From Rhynchosporium graminicola (lineage: Eukaryota; Ascomycota; Leotiomycetes; Helotiales; Ploettnerulaceae), in NCBI GenBank assembly GCA_900074885.1, contig FJUW01000057.1:182073-246072 (forward strand): a stretch of 64,000 nt of DNA, read 5' to 3'. This document shows, in pieces, positions 12,955 through 24,412 of the stretch. A model generated the notes under the pieces. It searched no databases, was not told the DNA's origin, and saw only the letters and a list, made by a program, of their open reading frames with translations. The first letter of the stretch is position 1. Each line of letters opens with the position of its first letter. Both the position numbers and the translations under genes were made by a program.

Positions 12955-13189
12955 TACCGATTCTAAGTCTTTATACGACTACGTAGTACGACTTAATATT
13001 ATAAGAGAGAAGAGATTAATAATTAATCTTATATATCTACGTTAGGCGTACGAAAGAAAGGAGATATCAGAGGTAATTTAGGTAGCAGGGCTAGATAACC
13101 CTACGGATGCGATAACTAAGATAAATTATAACAGAGCTCTAAAGGAGCTATTATATATAAATTAATTAGTTATTAAGCCTATGGAATAG
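12955..13189 (+). mobile_element. Ty1/Copia remnant, RNase H C-terminus, right fragment
   Basis: It continues the Copia frame interrupted at 5,170. A TDSKSLYDYVVRL segment follows the LLLAI end of the left fragment, then a VAGLDNPTDAITK segment, the usual C-terminal Copia motif. The frame ends in TAG at about 13,187-13,189. TAG/TAA codons inside it fit the same C-to-T decay. Confidence 0.8.
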
Positions 13190-13545
13190 GTAGATAGAGG
13201 GAATTTGGATAACTTAAAGCTAGAAGAGAGCCTATAAGGCGTTTAGTTCAGTTATCTTTCAAGCAGAATCTTTAGACTTAATCACGTGGAAACCTATATA
13301 CTATATAATACTTCTGCACGAGTAGTACTATAGTACTACTCTTGCTAGAAGGCAAAAAGCGTTACTTTCATACGGAGAAGTAGATAGTTTAGAGCTACTT
13401 TAAAGTACTCCTAGTGTTAGTCTATAGTTACGTGTTAGTCGAGTATCTGCACCGGGGTTTAGCCGGCCAGATATATCTCCCTCTCGGAGTCTCGACTACC
13501 TAGGGAGGATAGCTACGATACAACAGATAATACTACTACTATTAT
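13190..13545. other. Copia 3' tail, possible LTR, and edge of the AT-rich island
   Basis: No gene. It still has few CpA. A stretch from about 13,237 to 13,525 ending in TACAACA could be the Copia 3' LTR, but no second copy is in the window to confirm it. The change to normal base composition falls at about 13,540-13,560. Confidence 0.4.
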
Positions 13546-13599
13546 CACTGTACTTTGGCTCACGCAGACTACTTGATTGTACGTACTACGACAGAGTGA

Positions 13600-16500
13600 T
13601 ACCAACATCACCAGAGTTCACTCCGGCCGCATTGTAGCGTGCTATCAACAATGCTGATTCGAGCCAGATTCTGTATGGATATGAGGATCTCAAGCAAAAT
13701 AAGAGGGTCTGTGAAGAGATACTCACATCGAGTTCTCAACGTGCCATCAATCAGCTCTAGGCTCCCGAGCATATAAGTCGTAGCCGAAATTGTGCGATGC
13801 ATTTTGTAAAGTCCTGTAAGAATTTGGTAAGCCCGCTCATTACGTTTACGTGCTTGCGCGATGTTGCCTTCTTTCAAATCTAGCCACCCACTATATCTCT
13901 CTGCCCTATTTACTTCAGTGATTGCCCCCCAAAATTAGAAATGGATGGATTTACGTTGCAACGTAATATGTATCATCACCGAAGCGATTGAGGACATATC
14001 TCTTGCCTATTTCGACTTGCTCCTTCGAATCTCTGCCACGTCCCATCATGGCCTATAGTCAACCGAAATTCAAGTATCGTGTATGCAAAATCAATTCTTG
14101 TGCCTTTAGAGGTTTTTTCAAGTCGATCGCTAGAGCCCGAAAAAGCAAAATCTCTGCCTCTGGAAACCGAAGTTGAGACATAAGGGCCGTAGTAATGTTG
14201 TTGTAGACATTCGCGAGCTCTTCATGGTCTGCTGGAAGCGATGCAGTTCGAATTGTTTTGCATTCTTCAAAAAGCTGGATTGCTACAGTGTTATGGTCAG
14301 ATCTGACTTCAATGGCCGCACTTTTGTTCAGAAGTGTGGCATATGTCAAAGATTTCTTGTCGTCGCAGGCTGCGTACGCAATTTTCAGCATTTGTTTGCA
14401 TTCGACTGGAGTCCCGACTCATGGGGAAACCCTATGTAATCAATTTTAGGCTTTTATTATGGATGGAATCGCGGACCATCCACCTGCGGCAAGAATTTCT
14501 GCCAGTTCTGAGAATTCTCCTGGATAGTCGGATCGATAACTGAGCTCCTCGAAGATTTCCGAGATGACCCTTACATGTGAGATACACCTGTTGCAGGTGG
14601 TACTTGAATTTCGAAGAGACACGCCATTGATCAGCTTTGGAAATCCATCGTAGAGTAATTTGGCCTGCTGCGTGAACGCAATTCTTAATTCTGTCGCTGA
14701 CATGGCGTTTTGCCATTCCTGTAATGTGACTCGATGAACAGACACTGTATTAGTCGCTGCATCCCTGCGGATCAGCATTGTGGTAATATGGGCATCCATT
14801 GATTCTTGAAATCTGTTAGATTGTTAGTGCGGCTCATTATAGTATCGCGCATCTCTATCTACTCCCAGGGATCCTTGCAAAAGCTCAGTGCCTCTGAGAA
14901 TTCAGCAGTAGCAACAGCTGTCACTAGATCCATTGGAAATAGCGTCTGGGGCAGAGAGACAAAAAATGCTAAAAAGCCTCGCAGCATCCGGAAGCAATGA
15001 CTGGAATGCGACAATCCAGGCAGTTTTCAGGTTGTATTTGTAGAAAGGCCTCAGGTCCGAATCCAACTTCGCATGAAACTTAGATCTATGCCGTTCGTAG
15101 AATGGCAAGAACTCAGTGAATCTCATGCCATTCCGGCGGACTTGCATTGCGGTGATGATCAATGCTAGCGCAAGGCCACCCAGCTTCGTAGAGAGGTTTT
15201 CTGCGAGGGGCAGTTCTTCCGGTAAGTAGTCGAAACGACCAACCGTTTTCAAAATCAATTCTGAGCCCTCCTCCTTCGTAAAACAAGGTACTTCAAGCGA
15301 GTAAAGTCTCGGATCAATGACTTCAAGCCTACTGGTTATTAATACAGAGCCATAGTCTCCTATGGGCCAGCGATCCTTTATAATCGACATATCTTCTGCG
15401 TTGTCGAATATAAGAAGCCAGGGAGATTCTTTAACGGTTAGTAAAACATGTTTCTATCAAGTTCGTGTTTGATAGCTCGGATATCTACTTACCAATGGCT
15501 TGAAGCCAGCTTGTGACCAGAAATACGTTAGTGGTGCTGTCATCACGCACGGCTCCTGGCAGCGAGGGTGCTGGTGCAGCGTCCGTGAAACTGTTCTTCA
15601 AGTCTATTGGCATTCCACTATTGATCCAAATTACAGCTGTTTTTCCTGCTGCCTGTTTTTCGTATGCATAAGCCAAGGCGATCTGTGACTTCCCAATACC
15701 TCCTGTACCCCAGGCGACAAGTGAGCGATGCCTAACGTCATTGATGTCGTGGTCGAGAATTGAGCGTAGCGTCGCCATCTCAAATTCTCGTCCATAGAAG
15801 GAGCTAACATCAAAGAAAGGCAGTTTCGCAACTGCTGTTGAAAGCTGAGCTGAAGTGGCTTCGACTTGGGGCTCAGGGCCTATTCCTATTATTTGGATGT
15901 CTCGTACAAGCTCTATTTGAGACTGAGAGTGCAATACCGCAGCTTCATTTGGCCTCTATAACTTAGCCCGGGTGATCGACAGGAGAGCTCTTTCTTTGAT
16001 TCGCGTCAAGCGTTTTGAAATTCGGGACAACGTTTCTTCGAAATCCTTTGCCACTCCTCGTGGCCATGCTAACAAGGCCAGATTTTCTATTGGCCAGAGC
16101 CCTATCAGAGTAATCAATTTCAAGAATGAAGCAACATGCTTACCCAAGGTATGATTTCTGAGGAATGAAATTGTGCGTGCGCAGAATAATAGCACATCAA
16201 CAAAGAGGTCGGTCAAAGATTGTTTCATGTATGGGCTCGGCATTGTGGTGGATTCATAATCGGACAGAAGTTCTAGATTGTGGCTCAAGTCCTCTGAAAG
16301 GCCTATTAGATTAGAGAGTATTGCTTCTGATCTGGTGGCAACCTTAGCTTCGAGGTTAGCTAGACGTTTTTCCGTCTCATTGGATCATGATCACAAACCG
16401 TTATCAACAAATTGAGTGAGCCCCAAATCATACCCATCTTGACGAGTTTCGAGCCGCGAGAAAGTGCGTATATTTGGAAAAGCTGCCGCAGTGGCTCCAG

Positions 16501-16875
16501 TAATCGGGCCATCCGATGAATGAGACTCGGTATTGTCCGCACTGTGTACTTTGCACAAAGCTCGTTGAGCTGGGCTAGGAGCTCCTCGCAGTTTTCCATC
16601 TCACAGATTGTTTCGTAATTAGCCTCGCCCAGGATATCTTCTCAGTTTCGCAAAGCTTCTTCGAACTTTGCTTACAGTAATTTATCCTGGAAGCAGAAAA
16701 GAGCGGTTAATCAGCGCTCATCTGAAGCAATTTGGCTAAGGTTCAGGTGAGATAGACAGATTGGGCAAGCTAGCTCGTATACTTACGAAAGGTTTGCTCC
16801 TCCGGAGCTTAAGTCTACCTCTGAGGCTGGTGGCATCTGAACGCCACTTGCTGAGTCGTTGGATGTGAAAGACAT
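13600..16875 (-). pseudogene. Fungal NLR-like protein (DUF7708-like, NB-ARC, TPR), broken
   Basis: Minus-strand exons give, in order: a short N-terminal exon (from ATG at 16,873-16,875), a helical N-terminal region with IWGSLNLLI and a DLFVDVLLFCARTI segment that resembles fungal DUF7708 domains, an NB-ARC domain with P-loop GTGGIGKSQ (about 15,720-15,690), an intron 15,492-15,429, Walker B WLLIFDNAED, the LGGLALALI segment, and C-terminal TPR-like helices (about 14,390-13,610). Such proteins are intracellular STAND sensors linked to non-self recognition. The frame is broken: TAA and TGA in the DKLL(stop)AKFEEALRN(stop)EDIL segment near 16,670-16,630, a shift near 16,385-16,365, TAG near 15,956-15,953, and a shift near 14,900. 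The nonsense codons fit CAA, TGG and CAG decay. Small unrecognised introns could account for some shifts, but not for all the stops. Confidence 0.8.
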
Positions 16876-17652
16876 ACTCGCCTTCAAAATTGTGATGTGA
16901 TAGAAGAAGGAACTACACAAAATTACCAGCGTACTTATGAGTAGTAGCAGAAAAGCAAGTGCGAGTGTGAGTGAGATACGATGATCATGGACAGCCAGCT
17001 GACTTCCCAAAACGCGTGGTAACCCGACACAAGCCTCAATCAGTCGTTCAACAGCTGCAAGATACATGTCCTTATGAGCTGGCAATTTTGTGCAGATGGC
17101 TGCCTGATTGAAACTGAATTATATGTATATATCTGCATGTACATAGGACTGTGCATGAATACCTGATATTTGCAGGGCAGGCATGTGAATCGATTTGGGC
17201 GCAGCCAGTCAAGTCGTGTCTGTCTTGCATACATAGAGGACGTGGAGGGCAGCAGGGCAGTCAAAACAGATGTTTCTATACACACATAAGCCGAAGAGAA
17301 CAATTCATGCATCACGCATAACGCATCAGACTTCACAATATAGCACTACACCTAGAACATCACCATCCCCCTCTATTCACCTCTTCGAGTTGAGTACATC
17401 TTCCCACACCAAGCAGTTATACCTCAGCCTACATAGGTAGGTATACAATACACAATTCAAGGAATTCGTCTTCCCACGATTTATACACATGCATTGGAAA
17501 AGTCGGTGGGCGATCTTTAGTATCATCTCACTTTCGCTGCCCGTAGTATTCTGGAAAATGGCTGTTCGTCGTGAAGCGCGTACGTTCTTTCTTCCGGGCA
17601 TTCGCTCTGACAATCAATTCGAATGTGAAGAACTAATTCTTCCACAGATAGG

Positions 17653-19168
17653 CTCGCATCCGAAATTCCTAGCTTGATTAATCTCAACATCGCAACGGCC
17701 TCTACATTGCTCGAGGGACGGAAAACAACCGCTGTCGCGCTTGTGCAGGCGCACCTCACGCGAATTGCTGAGGTCAATGGATACTTTAATGCTGTTCTGG
17801 AGACAAACCCTGACGCAATCGCTATCGCAAAGGCTCTAGACGACGAGCAGGCTCTGAGTGGCAGGAGGAGGTAAAACCCAATCCGAGTGCTCTACATGAT
17901 GCTTGTAACTAAGACTTGAACAGTCCAATCCATGGAATTCCGATTCTTACAAAGGACAATTTGGTGACACTTGATTCAATGGAAGCGGCCGCTGGATCCA
18001 CAATACTTCTAGGAGCAAAACTGGGCGTGGAGTCTGGAGTGGCGAGAAAATTGAGAGCTGCCAGTGCCATAATCCTGGGAAAATCCAACCTGTCCAAATT
18101 TAGTGGCCTGCGAACTCCCAAAGGAATCAGCGGATGGAGCCCTCGTGGCGGTCTTACAATGGGAGCTTACTGCGAGAACATGAAGACGAGCGGTAGTAGT
18201 AGTGGGTCATCTGTTGCGACTGCACTTGGCTTGGCTGTGGTTTCGTTTGGCACTGAAGTACGTTTATGACCATGAAGATGCGCTATATAGCCACCATGAC
18301 CAAGACTAATTGTGTTCTGAAAAACAGACGGATGGAAGCATCACTTCTCCTGCTGGTCGAGAAGCAGTCATTGGATTCAAACCGACGGTCGGACTTGTTC
18401 CCATGGAGGGAGCAATTCCAGTCTCTGTTACGCAAGACTCTGCCGGCCCAATCGCCAAAGCTGTTAAAGACGCGGCCTATGTCTTGAATGCTATCGTAGA
18501 ACCTTCTGATTCGTTTCCCGCGGTGGATTATCTCTTATCTTGTGTGTCGATGGATCTTAGTGGTCTACGAATCGGCGTTCCCACTGCAAGCATCCCGACC
18601 ACAGATCAAGTAGTGTCCGCCGGATTTTTCAGCAGCTCTCCGCACACTGACTGATGCGGGAGCGACTATAATAGATAACGCAAACTTTGAAGGCACCGAC
18701 GAGTTTGATAAGATGAGCGGGGACGACAAGCTCTATGCGATGGCGGGGAGTGTCAAGCGTGATATCAGTTTCTACGCAAGCACACTGGTCCAGAATCCGC
18801 GCAACATTTCTAGACTGCACAACATCATGGAGCTTTGCAAGAAAGATGTCGCAGAATACTACCCTACTCGGGACACGAGAGATTGGGAATTGGCAATGAG
18901 TGTCGGCCTTAGATGGCAAGAAGTACAAAGAATCACTTGAGAAGAACAAGTACTTTTCAGGTCAAGGCGGCATGCTGGGTACATCGGAGAAGTAAAACCT
19001 CGACGTGATTGTAGCACCGTCTATGTTAGAACCTGCTGTGTCCTTTGCGGCTCGTGGTGGGCTTCCGCTCGTTGTTATGCCTCTTGGAAGCTATCCGCAA
19101 GGGACAAAGCTCAAAATGTATGACAACGGACCTTTCACCACAGTTGACATCGGACCTAACATTACGTA
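17653..19168 (+). pseudogene. Amidase-signature family enzyme, broken
   Basis: It encodes an amidase (Ser-cisSer-Lys hydrolase) that would hydrolyse a carboxamide; the substrate cannot be told. The catalytic Lys is in PILTKDN, the Ser-rich signature is GSSSGSS, and GTETDGS follows across an intron. Introns 17,871-17,923 and 18,258-18,327 join in frame. Damage: one base shifts the frame at a T run near 18,625, a second shift falls near 18,903, and a TAA interrupts the frame near 18,993 (GTSEK-stop-NLDV). After the donor at 19,169 the usual last exon is missing and AT-rich, RIP-like sequence follows. The 5' exon is also unclear: the frame opens only after a stop at 17,626, probably at a splice acceptor near 17,648. 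It is likely a former functional gene. Confidence 0.85.
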
Positions 19169-19239
19169 AGTGCTCACACATACCTTTTGTACCCAGCTGA
19201 CTCTATCTCTCTCTACTACGCACCTTAATTCAGGTTCTG

Positions 19240-19450
19240 CTAAAGGCCGTGCACTTCGAGAGTATTACTGCTTTCTTATTATCTTACTTATTACTTTCGT
19301 CTTCTCTTCTAACTATAGATCTTAATAGTCCCTCGAATATTATAAATACTAGGAAACGTGTATTATAATTAACTCTGACCTAAGTATAAAAGCTAGCGCC
19401 CTCTGTTCGTATAAAGTTTTATTCTTAATATCTACCCCGAAGCTGATACT
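19240..19450. other. AT-rich RIP-like patch replacing the 3' end of the amidase
   Basis: About 200 bases with almost no CpA, rich in TpA but keeping CpG, like the retrotransposon island. The edges with normal sequence are sharp near 19,255 and 19,462. It looks like a short transposon remnant; no LTR or frame is recognisable. Confidence 0.5.
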
Positions 19451-20397
19451 ATCTCTCTCTCTGTTAAACCGCCAAAAACGGAGTTGGCAGGTTTCAAGAA
19501 TATCAGTCCGGGTCACTCCAAGGTATGAGGTAATTCAGATAAGGAATGAGCTACCCACAATGGAAGGGATCGAGATGTGTGGCTTAGATTCGCGTTTTAG
19601 ATATCATGCAGCGTATTATGCTGAGTGCTGCTTCCAGCCGTGTGCATTAATCTTTCCAATCCTAATTTGAGTTGTATTCGTTCCCCATAACGGTTCGCTG
19701 AATCAATGCTTTGTCAGGTCCAGGAATTGTCATACCGCCCCAGGTGTGTTTGTCAGCTATCATTCTTGGAAACGTGTAACATGCGCAGAACCTTGGTCAA
19801 AACTACACAGAAAAACGCGTTGCCGGTGGGATGATAGTGATAGGATAGTCATAATCCTTGCCAGAAGCCACCATTAGGTCGCTCAGCCACGCAGTAAGTA
19901 TCATCCTAACACTCCTGTGGCACCGGGACATGGCGGTGCAGCATTCAGCAATAACCAAAAATGCTCAACTCATGCAAGCCATGGAACAGAAAAATTTCAC
20001 GTGCCCAGCGATATGTCGCAAGCATCATTTGCATGATCATCCAACTTCAATCATGGAGCACATGCTACATGGTACCAAAACTGGGCACTCAATATCGACA
20101 AGATTAAGTTGCAGCTTGGTGCAGCGTATCTCGTAGGCAGAGGAGGCTGTAATTCTATGGAGGATAATAAGACACCGTGAGGCTCTGTTCCTTGAATATC
20201 GTATTTTTATATGTGAAGATTCCCGTAGACTCTAGTTTGCTCCGCTTAACAGACTTTCATAGGTAGATTTGCCATACGTCAAGACTATAACCATAACTCA
20301 TATCGACTGTACGAGATTAGTGAGCCCAAACCAGCCCGATCCATTCCCAACATGACAAAATGTATTCCAGTTCTGATAAGACTTTAGAGATTTTGCA

Positions 20398-20622
20398 ATG
20401 CCTTCAGACGCACAAGAACCCAAGAAAACCACGTCTCTCGGACAAGCTATCGAGGAGTAGACGCGTGGTCAAGAGAGCAAGAGCTAGCCATAGAAGCAAT
20501 TATTTACTATACCTGCACTAGGATTTAGCAAGGAGATCGGCGTAGACGCCGATGACCCTAGAAGCGAAAACTCCTCTATCCGGCTACAGAAAGAGTTCTG
20601 TAAAATGTATCTTAGCTCTTAG
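20398..20622 (+). pseudogene. Unidentified coding fragment with in-frame TAG codons
   Basis: From an ATG at 20,398 the frame reads a protein-like stretch (MPSDAQEPKKTTSLGQAIEE, stop, TRGQESKS, two stops, then LFTIPALGFSKEIGVDADDP and SENSSIRLQKEFCKMYL). The TAG codons at about 20,458, 20,485 and 20,491 could be former CAG or TGG. The quality of the peptide between the stops suggests a real former exon. I do not recognise the family. Confidence 0.4.
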
Positions 20623-21474
20623 AGGCTGAGTCGCATTTGTAATATATAATATCGTTCTCTCTTTACACAAAACACTGATCGTGCGCTAGCTATTGTCTCC
20701 AGTCGGAAGGACTTGATATCACTGGTTTGCGAAGTCGGTTATAAATAAGAGTACAAAGCGAGATTTTTGATTTCATGACATAAATTTTGTCTTGATCTCA
20801 ATCAATTTAGTAGAAGGCGAAGGATGATTAACAATCATTTCAGAATTCTCACTTGCGATGTAGTGCCAGAAGAGGGGGAAATCACACTCATTTCTGTAGA
20901 AATTAATATAGCAATCCATGATCACGTACAAGAGACTGTCTTTTTATGTCTGTCACCGCTCAAGATCTGATCCTCGATCGACTTCTACTTGCAGACACAA
21001 TTTAAAGATTCACCACTGCTCTATCACTTCCGTGTGAAGATGATTGCTCTCAATTCTACACTGTCGCGCATGGGCAAGTGTACTGCTTCTGTTAGATCTT
21101 GAAAGGCGACATGAGCGCATCTGGAAATCCAATAATCAGCATGCTACTTGGCCATTCATAGAGATGCAAAGGCTCAAGGATTGTAAGAAGAATCATTACA
21201 ATCACAGTTATCTCGAGGCAGGGTGTTGAGTTGTTGAATTCTCCCTGCACCAGACCACGTGAGGCTCGAGGAAATTAGAGAGCCGAATCATAACAAATAA
21301 GCGAGTCTTTTTCGGAAGCTAGTGAGAGCTATTTCCGTGATTGAGAAATCATACATCAGTGTAATGTGCACGCTGATGAAGAGTCTCAGCTGTCCAAACA
21401 AGTAGAAGCCGGAATCGATTTACTTGTGTACTGAACGCCATATCTTCGACCCAATATTAGCACTTGCGCTCTAA
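20623..21474. other. Intergenic region
   Basis: No coding region, RNA gene or repeat that I can support. The segment around 20,640-20,660 is AT-rich. The rest has ordinary composition. Confidence 0.4.
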
Positions 21475-22206
21475 TCAAGTCTTCTCCTCGTCAAGAACAA
21501 ACAGAACCTTCTTCTGAGCCAGCGTCTCCCCGACGACCAAAATGCTTTTCTCCTCTTCGGCAGATTTGAAATAAAGCACCTGATCAAACACCTCCGCTTT
21601 CTCCAGATCCAACCTAGCAGGTACCTCACCCCTCTTCCTCGCCTCTTCGTTAATCACCATCTGCTTCCTCCTATCCTCCTCCACAATGCTCTCGATCCAG
21701 CCATCCACATATCCAGCATCCCACTTGAATCCCGCGATCTGACCTCCCACAACCACACAAACCAAGCACCACTCGACCCACTTCCCCTCACACTCATGAA
21801 ATCCGCAAAGCCCTCCAACACCCTTACCCTTTCGATCCCCAATCAAGGTAATCAGATCCGTCACCGCCCTCTGCACATGCTGCAAAACCCATGACCCAGA
21901 AATGAGCACCCAGGATCTCTTCTTAGGCCAAGTACGATGATGACATATCTTTAGAAAAACACCTAGGAAGAGAGGGAAGAGAAGAGGGACGAATGGGGAG
22001 ATGAGAAGAGCGAGGAAACGCGCGAATGGGGTTAAGTAGGGGATGGTGAAAATGTCGAGGGCGAGGAGAGCAAGGAGAACGATGACGCCGAGGAAAGTGA
22101 GGATTGTGAGGATCACGATGATCGTTGACAGTATGTTAGATTTGGCTTTCGGTTTGTGCGTGTCGAGGACGATGTCTAGAGATGTGATGGGGATTGTGGT
22201 TTCCAT
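21475..22206 (-). CDS. Hypothetical two-helix membrane protein, 243 aa
   Basis: A single open frame with ATG at 22,204-22,206. The N-terminus has two strongly hydrophobic stretches, at about residues 23-48 and 57-86, separated by a short Pro-containing turn, so the protein is probably a hairpin in a membrane. A mostly soluble C-terminal part (about 90-243) follows. It has Cys/His residues in the CGFHECEGK segment, a charged region with EEDRRKQ, and a final YFKSAEEEKSILVVGE stretch. I recognise no family. The long frame, normal codon use and orderly hydrophobic pattern support a real gene. No intron is needed. The membrane location cannot be specified. Confidence 0.65.
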   Translation of the reverse strand: METTIPITSLDIVLDTHKPKAKSNILSTIIVILTILTFLGVIVLLALLALDIFTIPYLTPFARFLALLISPFVPLLFPLFLGVFLKICHHRTWPKKRSWVLISGSWVLQHVQRAVTDLITLIGDRKGKGVGGLCGFHECEGKWVEWCLVCVVVGGQIAGFKWDAGYVDGWIESIVEEDRRKQMVINEEARKRGEVPARLDLEKAEVFDQVLYFKSAEEEKSILVVGETLAQKKVLFVLDEEKT

Positions 22207-23637
22207 GGCTGTGAGGGTGGTGATATGCTCAACGGCTGTTTCCTATCGAGGATTGCTTGAGGAATGTTTAGTAATTCCCCAGATACTAAAAATGATGGGT
22301 TGTCTACAAGTTAAGGACTTGGAAGTTTTATGAAGTTGAACAGAAACACTCAGAGGTTGAAGTGACGGGAGCCAAGGCTTTATGGGGGCACTGGCCGCTG
22401 GCTTAGGGGGCTTTGCGGCGCAGTCGACAAGCACAGCAGGCGTTATGGACGGCTGATCTGTAGGGCTCTACAGGCTTCTCAGGTCGCAGTCCAGCGAGGC
22501 TAGGAAAACCACGCCGCATCTCACGTACTACACGTATACACGCCGCGATCTCCCATCCTAGGCATTTCGTAGGGCTAACTCGATAGCATGTGCAATTGAA
22601 CAAACAAACCACCCAAAAGGTATCTCCTGTCACACTGATTTGGAAAAAAGAAAAATACAATAAAAGAGCTCTTACAATGTCTAGCGATATTTTCATACTG
22701 ATAATATGAACTGGCTCTGCTCAGCCTACCTGAGGCAAACATATAGGTAGGAAAGAGCCTAGCTGCAAACCCTTATCCTCTGCGAGTCATGCCTGGCCAA
22801 CACCGAAAATCTCAACCTAATACTAATACGAACTATTTCATCAGTGGAATAGTAATCAAGCCACTACATGAAAACCGACATCTTGAAGCAAGTGGGATTC
22901 ACGATATGGTGAGATTCGTGTACCCGCGTCCACTTTAAGATCAGTTCACCAGCCCAGCCAGCCGGCCACATTTCCGATCCGGATCCAAGTCGTTCGCAAA
23001 GACCTATTCTTCCGTTCCAAGATAGTACACGACGAAGACGCTGTGAGATTAGCTGTCTTGATGATCGGGTCATAGAGCGCGACGACGTACTGTATTTTAG
23101 CCTAGAGATAAATGTTATTCACTCACGTTAGTCAGGGTGCCTGTCTTGAGTGACGAGATGAAGATATAAGGTTTATGGGGTTGGGTACTGCAAGAAGAGG
23201 TATATACTTACCTTGAGATGTTAGGTATAGTAAATAAGAGTTTGTTGGACTTCTCACTATCCTGGTCTAGTCTGTTCTCTTAGGCGGTTTGGTATTCATC
23301 ATTTTCGATCTTTCACATCACTATATTGCTCTCTATACTCTCGGGACCTTACTGTTATCCTAGTGCCTGCGTTCCTATCAATCAGGTAATTGGAAGTGTA
23401 GCTGCGCCAAGAGATCTAGTCTCGAAATATAATTAAATTTCCTTCTTGGACATATCGGGATCTAAATTCTTAAATAACAGGATACACATACCGGGTCCAC
23501 GACACCAGCATACGGCCTGACTATTAAGACGCGCCACCCGTGGAAAAGGAAGCGCCCCGATCAAGTCAAAGGCAATATAGCTCAGAGATCCATAGTTAAG
23601 ATATCATCCTAACAACCCTGGGGCCCAGAACCATCAC

Positions 23638-24412
23638 TTACAAGTGCGGTCCCGTAGGAAAAACAGTCAAGTCGTAAACCCCTCCATACGCCTTCCCAAC
23701 CGCTCTTTTCCACGCCTCCCTCTCATAAACCCTCTTCAACCACGCATCCAGCTCCGGGAAGTCCTTCTCCAGATCCGCACTCTGTCTCTGCTTAATACTA
23801 GTCAACCCAAACTCCAGCATGACATCCGCGCGTCCCGGACGTTCACCCATAAAGAACCCGCCTTTCGGCCCCTCCTTGAGCTCTCTAGTCAGAGCTGTCA
23901 AGACGTTGTGAATTTCCGGACCGTCGAAGTTCTTCCCGCCTGGTCCGGTTCCATTCCGCAGCATCCCGAAATCAAGCAATAGCAACGTGAATGTTGCACG
24001 AGATAAACTTGTGTTCGCGAGACTGCATAACGTCTCGTCCCGAACCCAATCCCCATTCTTCAACCCGAATTTGTCGTCTGTGTCGAAGGTGCGGATGAGG
24101 TATGTGGCGATGGCGGATGATTCGCATATGATCCTAGATCCGTCCGCAGGGCCGGTGACTAGTGTAGGCGCCTTTCCGTGGCCTATGGAGGTCAGGGAGA
24201 GAGGGGAGCGAAAAGGCGCGGTTGGGTGGTTGGGAGGGTTGCGAGTGTGGATTTCGAGATTGTAGGGGATGGAAAGTTCTTCAAGGAGCCAGAGGATGCG
24301 TAGGGATTGTGAGTTCTGTGCAGAATTTATTAATATTTATTAGGAGAGAAGGCGGAAAGGAGGGGTAAACACGTACATCGAGGTGATGGAGGGTTGGGGT
24401 ATTGTCTGCCAT
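23638..24412 (-). CDS. Glutathione S-transferase, 237 aa, one intron
   Basis: Cytosolic GST of the fungal GTT1-like type, conjugating glutathione to electrophiles. Exon 1 (24,412-24,377) encodes MADNTPTLHHLD. The intron 24,376-24,316 has a GTACGT donor and a CACAG acceptor. Exon 2 (24,315-23,638) opens with SQSLRILWLLEELSIPY, the classical thioredoxin-fold start of this family, where the Ser contacts glutathione. GKAPTLV carries the expected cis-Pro region, and CESSAIATYL is the usual SNAIL-type glutathione-binding motif. The C-terminal half is the all-helical domain (MGERPGRADVMLEFGL, then a final AYGGVYDL). Length and order are normal. Likely role: detoxification of xenobiotics or lipid peroxides. 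Confidence 0.9.

Noticed and set aside
1..13540. AT-rich, stop-rich block as mitochondrial or foreign DNA
   Set aside because: The frames encode nuclear LTR-retrotransposon proteins, the stops fit CpA decay, and CpG is abundant, unlike fungal mitochondrial DNA.
16783..17085. Minus-strand frame of 100 codons with a hydrophobic segment (LALAFLLLLISTLVILCSSFFY)
   Set aside because: The stretch before MSFTSNDSAS lies upstream of the likely NLR start and has no conserved pattern; it is more likely 5' flank.
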